Assembly: GCA_004794785.1 (NCBI GenBank)
Contig: SJOL01005932.1
Span: 11,947-75,946, forward strand
Length of the DNA: 64,000 bases
Origin: Opisthorchis felineus
Taxonomy: Eukaryota; Platyhelminthes; Trematoda; Opisthorchiida; Opisthorchiidae
Direction: 5' to 3'
In this document: positions 56,740-64,000 of the stretch, piece by piece
Layout: every line of letters starts with the position of its first letter
How positions within the stretch are numbered: position 1 is the stretch's first letter
The notes under the pieces: model-generated
Told to the model about the DNA's origin: nothing
The model's database searches: none
What the model saw: the letters and a program-made list of their open reading frames with translations, nothing else
Program-made: the position numbers and the translations under genes

Positions 56740-56860
56740 GTCATCACCAGTGAGCATCTCACGAAACTACAGTGGGGAGTTCCAAACCAGCAACCTCCCT
56801 GCTAGCAGTATGAACACTTAACAGTTCCACCAGAGGCAGCTGATCAACAGTGTGAGTAAC
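56740..56860 (-). repeat. SINE-2-like repeat copy
   Basis: Minus: GAGCATCTCACGAAACTACA, TTCCAAACCAGCAACCTCCC and CAGCTGATCAACAGTGTGAG, the block order seen at 12.6 and 26.2 kb. Confidence 0.55.
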
Positions 56861-56869
56861 ACGAACTTA

Positions 56870-59035
56870 GACAGGACATAGCCTCAATACTCATTAGAGA
56901 ATTTGATTAAAAACTTTATCTTCTTGAAATTCAGTTTTTTAATGAACCAGTTTTCTTGCCTTTAATACAGTGAGCCTAGATATACGGAGTAGCCTACCCT
57001 ACTAAGTTTTGCCGTTGGCCAAAACCGCACACTGATTCTTCATGATTGGAGTGCTCACGAGTGGTTGACCTTTCAGTTCGATCATAGCTGTTTCGCAGAG
57101 AGCCTTCTGCTACCTTGCTCACGACGCAGCATGTGCTCTTAGTTATCCATCCTTGAAGCATAGCACAGTGTATCCAGCTTGTTTCGGTTGGCCAAGACTA
57201 TGCGCCATTTTGCATTGTACCACCTGGCAGAACTTCTAGCTCCAGGCTTCGTCGTGGCAAGACAACTGATAGTACGGTGCAAATCTAAATGGATCTACCT
57301 ATCATTTGAACAGTGGTATGAAGTGAAGTCAGATATCCAGGTTCTTTAACCAATTCCACCGCTGAAGTGTGTCGATAAAGCCTGAATGTCCTAATCAAGC
57401 CCCTATCCTCGTGGAAATTGGCTTTTCAAAGCCTTAGGCTTCTTGGTTACCTGTCGTGAGTAGTCATCCGCTGGCCCAGCTACCCAGTACATATAACGGG
57501 TAAATAGTTAGCTCACTCGGTCTTTAAGGGCTGTTTTGAATAGTGGTTCAAACACAGAGTTCAAGCCTGGTTGGCTGCAGTAGGGCACGTCAAACTGAGT
57601 TGGTTCTGTCGAAGCATATAATGGACGTAATCAGACATGTATCATACATTCTAGAAGCAAAAGCTCTCCGGAGTGAAAGAGTTGCAAAATTCCTTAGTCA
57701 CATGACACAACCCAAGAGTCCCATTCATAAATCCGCGTAGGGAATTATAGCTCATTTTCAAATGCATTCCACGAATGAGTGGTCAATGTGTTTGTTTTGG
57801 GGAGCAGCGGATTTATGCGCCATTTACTGTCCCGGTGGCCACCGTAGTAGCTAAGTACTCTCGGATCTTTTCTATCTCAACAGACAAGATCATCATCGTC
57901 GTCCTCACCGTCGCCACCGCCGTTGACGTCATCAGCTTTCTCAACTACATTAAAATCACGTCAGGCCGTTTAAATTAAAGTCTGTGTTACAGATTTGAAA
58001 GAAATAGGAGACTGAAAAAGGACTAGGTATTTGACTTAAAAATGGAGGTGTCGACACATTCAAACACACACTCAGGCAAACAAAGATTTGAAGAACGTTG
58101 CTGACACCCGACAACCGACATCATCTCCAGCACAGGACACAGACAATCAAGAAAACCCCAATTACCGAACGTTCCAACTCCTGTTTTTTGCAACTTATAA
58201 GAACAGAGATGAGCATATTGAAAGTTTGATTTCTGGAGCAGGCAGGGCCAAATACTTCATGGAAAGTGACAAAGTCAAACGTTCATTAGAAGCTCCAATT
58301 CATGCAGAAGCTTTCGTGGTTTTTAATGCACACTTGCGTTAAGTTAAACAACTAGTTGGTTTTACTGCTGACAATGAATGAGGATAATTTTTTTCACAGC
58401 ATTCACATCGTTACGAGTAAAAATATACTTCCTGGTCCATGTGAGCCGTCTTAAACTGGTTTATCTTTGGGGAAACATGCTGTGAGTTGAAGACACAGAA
58501 ACTGGGATACCTTCAAATCTAATGGGACACATTTATTCCGTCTGATTTAAGCAACCACATAAACTGCAGTAAAATACCAGACTGCCTCTATTAGATGCAT
58601 CAGTACGCAGAAATGCATACCATAATACAGTGACTAATGGGGTCGACGCAGCGAATCCATCATTCGATTCATTTCTACTGTTTTTATGCTAGACGTCAGT
58701 TTAGTTCAGTTGTTCGGCCAGCCTTGAATTAGGTTGATTTATTTCTAGGTACAAAAGTAGTCAGCATGCGGATTCAGACCGGTATACACTGTGCCCCAAC
58801 TTGGCATGTTGGAGATCATTAGGACCGGAAATTCCGAGTTACGGATAGTGATGATACCTGAGTTTCTCAAATAAATATTCTCTTCGGAAGTTTTTGACTC
58901 ACAGCAAGTCATGTCACGACAGACTTACGCTACAAAGTTACCCTTCCCTGCTAATAGCTCATAAAATTATCGCTACCGTTAATAAGAAATCCACTTTGCT
59001 ATTGTTTATTGAAGCGCTGAGTATTCCTGTATTGA
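56870..59035. other. Unassigned 2.2 kb
   Basis: Plus frames 57543-57740 and 58088-58342 (84 codons, charged, no motif) are the most open parts. No transposon or gene was recognised. Confidence 0.35.
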
Positions 59036-59236
59036 GCTCTAGATGGCTCAGTGGTTAACGCACGAATCTACTGATTGGAAGGTTCGTGGTTCGAACCCAA
59101 CCCCGACATCACAACTAATCGTATCTAGGCTGGGGCAACCTAGCAATATCTCAACCCTCGTGCTTCCTTCGGGTGGCATGGCAGCTAGGAATCGGAAGGG
59201 TGTTACAGCTGGACGATTATTATTTATTATTATTTT
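59036..59236 (+). repeat. SINE-1 copy with (ATT)n tail
   Basis: GATGGCTCAGTGGTTAACGC, CGTGGTTCGAACCCAACC and GGTGTTACAGCTGGACGATT, followed by ATTATTTATTATTATTTT. It shows that the family's tail is ATT-rich rather than poly-A. Confidence 0.94.
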
Positions 59237-59524
59237 CTCATTATGAATGTATATCTGGGAGTAGTTGAGCCGTGGGAAAAAAACTAATTCTGTAAGGCTG
59301 TCACGCAGTCTAGTTGATTTAAATGCATAATGGAATGAAACAAGACGGGTTTTTACAAAACTCACTTACATGTCAGTCATATCGCATAACTCCAGGTGTA
59401 GCTGCGTGGTTGAAAATGCAGTGTCAGTATAGCCAAAATATCGGCTGCGGCGTGGGCGTAGATGTTTTTATTTTAGGTTGCAAATTACTTCGGAATAGTT
59501 TGATAGGATTATGAGGCGATTATG

Positions 59525-59745
59525 AAATTGTGATGGAGATTTCATCCTCTAAGTGTATTGAAAAACTGTGGTGAGGAACACTGTATGTGTGTTTAACACT
59601 TGATGGAAATCACCTACGGTGTGCAGCCCACAAATCTCTTGGGAGATTTGAACCTCCCGAACAGTGGCGAAAGACCGTGTCGTTCCGTCCTGAACGGCTG
59701 ATCAGTGGTGTGACCAACTCTCACTTAGATAAGATAGAGCGCCAC
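59525..59745 (-). repeat. SINE-2-like repeat copy
   Basis: Minus: GGAGATTTCATCCTCTAAG, GGGAGATTTGAACCTCCCGA and TGATCAGTGGTGTGACCAAC fit the 12.6-kb copy in order. Confidence 0.45.
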
Positions 59746-60374
59746 GCATCACTGAGTAATGCGATTCACATCACGTGTTCACTTGTTGACTGGCTCTTCA
59801 GAAATTTGGCTTGTGCAAATTGTGCGATATCCTCTTTTTTAAGCACATACTTTACAGTTTGATGGTATTATGAGGAGATTAGTAAGCTTTAGTCTAGAGA
59901 AGAACCAGTCATCGTATGACCGTGTAGTGTGAATTACCTGATTAGAAAGACGACAGGCTCGGGTTGATTACACTTGGTCGGCAACTTGTGGCCGACTGAC
60001 TGATAGAGTCACCAACTATTAGGCTAGAGGTTTCGGGTTTCAGGAATCTTCCTGAAGATGTGTGCAATGTGTACCGCTGAGATATCCCCACAATAGTGAG
60101 ATAATTGTACAGTGCTGTTAGAGTTTTCGGTATACAGTGGCTTCCCTTTTAGGGTAGAACGCTGCTGAACTGCGTGTGACACTGTGTTCGCACACCAAAC
60201 CATCTAAAAGAAGCCGATGTTCTCTGAGCTTTCGTACACCGGCAATGTTGCATTCAGTGGACTGAAAAGATATTAGATGGGACACTATTACAGACACACT
60301 ATACCGCGCAACTCATGTTGAAACGGTACACAGGGGCAATCTTGCTGCCATCCATCAAAATACCAGTCAATTTT

Positions 60375-60710
60375 ATTTGTCAGCCATGGTATGTATCAGT
60401 TTACCTGCACCCCGCAGTGATAATTGCATGGGTAGAACTAACAGAAGGCTTGAGATGCTGGTCAAGGAACATTTGCCCACAGAAATTTGGACACTACTTC
60501 ATGATGCCGTCACCAACTTGATTTCAGCCAAAAAGAAGTTCTATTCATCGACTGCGAAGCACCTGATTGCAGCCGGATATAACTCTGACTTTCACTCATC
60601 ATTCCAAGATGCAATAGGTCAAGGACACTGAAATCGAAACCCGTGCCATGCGCTCAGAAAGACTTGGTGTAACCCTGAAATCTTCATGGGTTTAGAGAAA
60701 AGGTTACCAC
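60375..60710 (+). mobile_element. Penelope-like GIY-YIG remnant, second copy
   Basis: Plus frame 60377-60631: VCISLPAPRSDNCMGRTNRR, then LEMLVKEHLP, TLLHDAVTN and KHLIAAGYNSDFHSSF. The spacing C..NCMGRT.RRL....EHLP resembles a degraded GIY-YIG core (YIGRT), followed by the loop and the H-L-I-x-x-G-H stretch of fluke Penelope-like proteins. The first GIY tyrosine is not clear. Assignment rests on pattern only. Confidence 0.45.
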
Positions 60711-61429
60711 TTACTTGAGAAGCGCATTATAGTTGCATTTTTTTTGGTTCACCGATGTTTCCATGTTCTGAACGTCATGCAGTAGACGGCAGTGCACGAA
60801 CTGAATTCACCTGGCAGCTGAGTTGTTCTCATTGCATCAGTTATATCCCAGAGTCAGTGAGGAATCCGGACCAACGTCGGGAAAACCGGGCCTGCAAGTG
60901 GTCCGTAGTTGTTTTCAATCAAATGGGAAAAGTTTGGAACCGATTTAGAAGTCATCGTTTCAGAAGGGCTTGGTAAACGATCGGTGGTTTTTTATTTGGG
61001 CAACCTTTCCCTTTTGACACAAAAGCTTCCTCAGGCCAAGTGAGCAGGTCACCAAATTGGCCAGGTTATAAGGCAGACGGAGAACCAGTCAGTTAGTCCT
61101 CTTCAGATTATCTCACTAGCTTAGTGTTGAGTGTCAATTGATGGCTTTTGTCGGTTGGTGTGGTTGCCAAAATCTTGAATTGATGGGTTGGAGGACCTTC
61201 AAATTAGTCCTGATCGGCTTTTGTTCCTTAATCGTCCACTTCATGGTGCTTCCATTGACGATTCACCGTGGGTGCTACTGGTAGATTTTCCTTGGTCTTC
61301 GTGGGCTTGTAAGCGTTGAGACAATTTAGTTGGGGGGAGGGGAGTTCGGTAAGGTTACGTGGAATCCACATGATGACTACTCCCCCTTCTGATAATCGCA
61401 CACCAGCACGTGTTAGCTCGTTTGATCCA

Positions 61430-61545
61430 AGACCGTTTTCCACACGCTTGCCAGTTCCACGCCTTCGGTTCTGTTAATACTGGGATGCTTGGCGATTTCT
61501 ACCGCCTCGGCCATCAGTCTCTGTGATGTGGACCGGTCGGATATA
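61430..61545 (-). mobile_element. Possible Penelope-like endonuclease C-terminal scrap
   Basis: Minus strand reads RLMAEAVEIAKHPSINRTEG, similar to the AEA..I....P.LN end of GIY-YIG domains in Penelope-like elements. It is only about 35 codons and in opposite orientation to the fragment at 60.4 kb, so it would be a separate insertion. Confidence 0.35.
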
Positions 61546-61549
61546 TGAA

Positions 61550-62790
61550 AATTAAAGTGTCTTTTAAATTAGGCCAGGAAATATGACGGGAGAGCATTAC
61601 AAACCAACAGCTAAGAGATGAAGTTACGTCTACTCCAGCATAAAACTATGGGAAAGAGTACAGTAGCATCTCTTTTTCGTGGAAAATAACCTCCACAGCT
61701 TTGAGTAGACCATTGGATAGAAGGGGATTCGTGTAAAGCTTGAAAGGAAGTAGAGGTTTACTGGATGAAGACAAAGACCACCTTTGATAACTGAAAGCAA
61801 GAGGAAAATAATCGGCTAGCCATTCACTTGGGAAAGCAGCTCATCGAGCGGAATGAAAGCACTTTGAGAGTTGTCTGCCCAAATGAAGAGAAAAACCAAA
61901 GACTAGTCAGTAAATTGGAATACATTTTGGTCCCAAGGTGGGGCATTCAATTTGGATAAGAGCAACCAGGACATCAAGTGTACTTCAAACTGTCATTTAG
62001 ACAAATCTTAGGCAGTCGGAAAAGCAAAGTGGCGTAAAATATCACACTATACAGTCATCTCCAGAACTAATGGACTGACACTTTCTGCCTACTTTGAAAA
62101 TGGGTTTAATCTGGATTTGAAGTGTATAAAACCAAGTGAAGGACGTACTAATGATGCCTGGTATAGCCTCATCCAACGAAAAGTGCGTTCATGGCAGGAG
62201 ACACTGTCAGCCGACCGGATTAAAGTCAACGTTCAAATTAGACTAGATTCTGTCTTTTGTCACACCATAAAACGTCGTCAATTTCTTCTGCTTCGCTCGA
62301 TCCCGGTCTTTGATCTTCTAGAGGAATCTTGCCCTAAAATATCGCAGCGGATTTGCATGCTAAGCGTTTCATCATGCAAGAGAGACAAGGTCAGGTTCAT
62401 ACTAATGAAAGACTTTACAGTAAAAAAGACAGACGTAGAAGACTACTCGGTTCACTTTTCGTCATACTCTCAGCCCAATTGGCTACACAAATCTGTGGCT
62501 AGTGAATGTTCTGGGCCGGTAGTCCATCCGGTGCATACACCCGTGCACCCCATGCTTTTACTCATCCATACCTTACTTGGCAGTCGTGATCTACCAGTGT
62601 AGCGGTGTATGCTACTGGCTAAACATGTGAGTAGTGTATGGTCTGGTATCTAAGCTCACTCCCTGCATCTGATGGAAGGTAAAGGTTGGTACGAGAATTG
62701 TGGAAGCACTTTGTTGCTCACTGATTATTGTAGATATGGTGAACACAGTAGACAAATCGGCTGCTTACTGAGGACTGTAATAAAACAGGC
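61550..62790. other. Region upstream of the R2-like element, with one long frame
   Basis: The plus frame 62117-62602 (161 codons) is among the longest in the window but shows no motif I recognise. It may be the 5' part of the R2-like element or unrelated. Confidence 0.3.
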
Positions 62791-62849
62791 ACTCTATGGT
62801 CATTTAATTACCAAAGGTCTCCAACCGTTTCGTTTGTTCATTCAAGCTG

Positions 62850-64000
62850 ATTTAAATCTCGGCGCGCTGAAACACCTCCTCGTGGTGCCGACTGGGTAGC
62901 CCGGAGGTCAGTCTGGGTGAACTAAAACAGCCGCTCAGCTGTTGTACCAGTTTGGTGTTCAGGTGCCATGCCAGCCGAAGGAAGCACGAGGGCATGGATA
63001 CTGCTAGGTTGCCCAATCCTAGACAGAGGAAGTCGAGATGCGGAGGTCAGGTTCGAACCATGGACCCTCCCGTCAGTAAACTCGGGCTATAACCACCGAG
63101 CCATCTCGCCCTCCGCTGGGTGAGCTAAGAGTCCAGCAACTCGAGACAGAGCTAACCACCCTGTTTGGTTACAATGTACTGATTGCTTTCGACAGTGTAC
63201 AAGACGAATCATCTGGCGCTTCCGCACTAGTTCCAACCAGTACACAGGAGAGGCCCCTGGAGTTCTCGTGTGAGGAATGTAGCAAGTGCCACAAATCGAA
63301 AGCTAGCTTGGTAGCCAACCGTCGAGTTCAGGTCCATGAAATTTGTGGCACTGACCTGGTCGCCCTAATGGCCTGCGCTGGTTGTTTCAATCTTTTTCCG
63401 ACGAAGACTGGCCTGAGTCAACATCGCTGGCACGTACACCCCACCCAGCATAATGCAGCATAATGCCTGACCGGATGAAGAATTCCGGTGTCCGCTGTTC
63501 CCAACGAGAGTCACAATCACTCTTGCGCCTGGCTAACAATTTATATCCTTCTTGTGACACGCAAACCGCGCCGTTCGCGAGATTAGAGCAGTATTTTCCT
63601 GGTCGATCGGCTATCAGCATCAAAACCAGGTTACGGGTGCTTAACTGGCAAGCACAACAGGACGAATCATCATCTGGTGGCCCTGACCAAACTATCGGTC
63701 AAACAACCGCCTACTCGTCAGAAGCTGATGACTATAGCGTCTGGTTTAAACAAACCGTGGATTGCGCCGTGTCACTCTTGGAATCCCATTCCGATAGTTC
63801 GCTCGCTGGTACTGACCTTCTGGCATGTGCCCAAGAGTTGCACTCTGGCATCATGACACCGGAGCAAGTCCTGTCACTTCTGGACCTCCACGCCTCCAAC
63901 ATATTTCTACACACGTAAAATCCTGTCCCCAAACGCCGTCTTCAACCAGCCCATCGTGTGCTGGTCAACCGAAAACAGATCCGCCGAGCCAACTACGCCG
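62850..64000 (+). mobile_element. R2-clade non-LTR retrotransposon, 5' part, broken
   Basis: The plus strand encodes the N-terminal DNA-binding region typical of R2-clade elements. Order: a run including LGSPEV and LGELRVQQLETELTTLFGYN (split by a SINE); a cysteine pair CEEC..KCHKSKASLVANR; then a clean C2H2 finger CAGCFNLFPTKTGLSQHRWH followed by VHP; then, in another frame, a Myb-like domain GVRCSQRESQSLLRLANN with FPGRSAISIKTRLRVLNW (about 63481-63640). The basic motif NRKQIRRANYA before the window end matches the segment that precedes RT in R2/NeSL-type proteins. A frameshift near 63460, a TAA near 63917 and the SINE show the copy is dead. RT and endonuclease would lie past 64000. No 28S rDNA flank was recognised. 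Confidence 0.75.
62932..63112 (-). repeat. SINE-1 copy inserted into the R2-like ORF
   Basis: Minus: GCCGCTCAGCTGTTGTACCA, CCGAAGGAAGCACGAGGGCA, TCAGGTTCGAACCATGGACC and ACCGAGCCATCTCGCC. Direct flanking repeats CTGGGTGAACTAA (left, 62914-62926) and CTGGGTGAGCTAA (right, about 63116-63128) form a target-site duplication with one mismatch. Removing the SINE and one repeat copy restores one continuous frame on both sides. Confidence 0.93.

Overview
The window looks like a repeat-rich animal nuclear genome, most likely from a digenean flatworm (fluke). Three things suggest this. One gene is cut into short exons by introns of 0.9-8.2 kb with GT..AG borders. The transposons (CsRn1-type Ty3/Gypsy, one LINE family with YADD-type reverse transcriptase, Penelope-like GIY-YIG fragments, an R2-clade element) resemble, from memory, those of liver and lung flukes. 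About 23 copies of one tRNA-derived SINE are scattered on both strands. The species cannot be fixed from the sequence alone. There is no bacterial-style operon, rRNA gene or CRISPR.

The only well-supported cellular gene is a mitochondrial glutamate carrier (SLC25A22/SLC25A18 type) on the + strand. Eight coding exons lie at 10591-10716, 13560-13615, 19793-19883, 20776-20900, 29076-29251, 34553-34658, 38047-38122 and 41641-41785. All seven splice phases agree. Joined, they read 299 residues without a stop and carry the three carrier signatures PIDLVK, PMELLK and PCDVVK. Only the short exon with the start codon (about 6-10 residues) is missing; it must lie upstream.

Layout: 1-3300, a decayed Ty3/Gypsy element on the - strand with gag, protease, RT, RNase H and integrase in canonical order. 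3.5-9.2 kb, LINE and SINE fragments, some nested. 9.2-10.6 kb, gene 5' flank. 10.6-41.8 kb, the carrier gene; its introns hold LINE pieces (including an almost complete RT half at 17.3-19.1 kb and an endonuclease half at 38.8-40.05 kb), a Penelope-like endonuclease at 21.6 kb, many SINEs, fold-back repeats and microsatellites. 41.8-62 kb, gene-poor sequence with SINEs, a second SINE-like family, fold-back repeats and further Penelope-like traces. 62.8-64 kb, the 5' part of an R2-clade non-LTR element (C2H2 fingers plus Myb-like domain), broken by a SINE insertion with a visible target-site duplication, a frameshift and a stop; it runs off the window.

No new functional system is evident. The most interesting points are the structure of the carrier gene, the R2-like element, a head-to-head SINE pair 80 bp before exon 3, a fold-back repeat family, and a few long reading frames of unknown origin.
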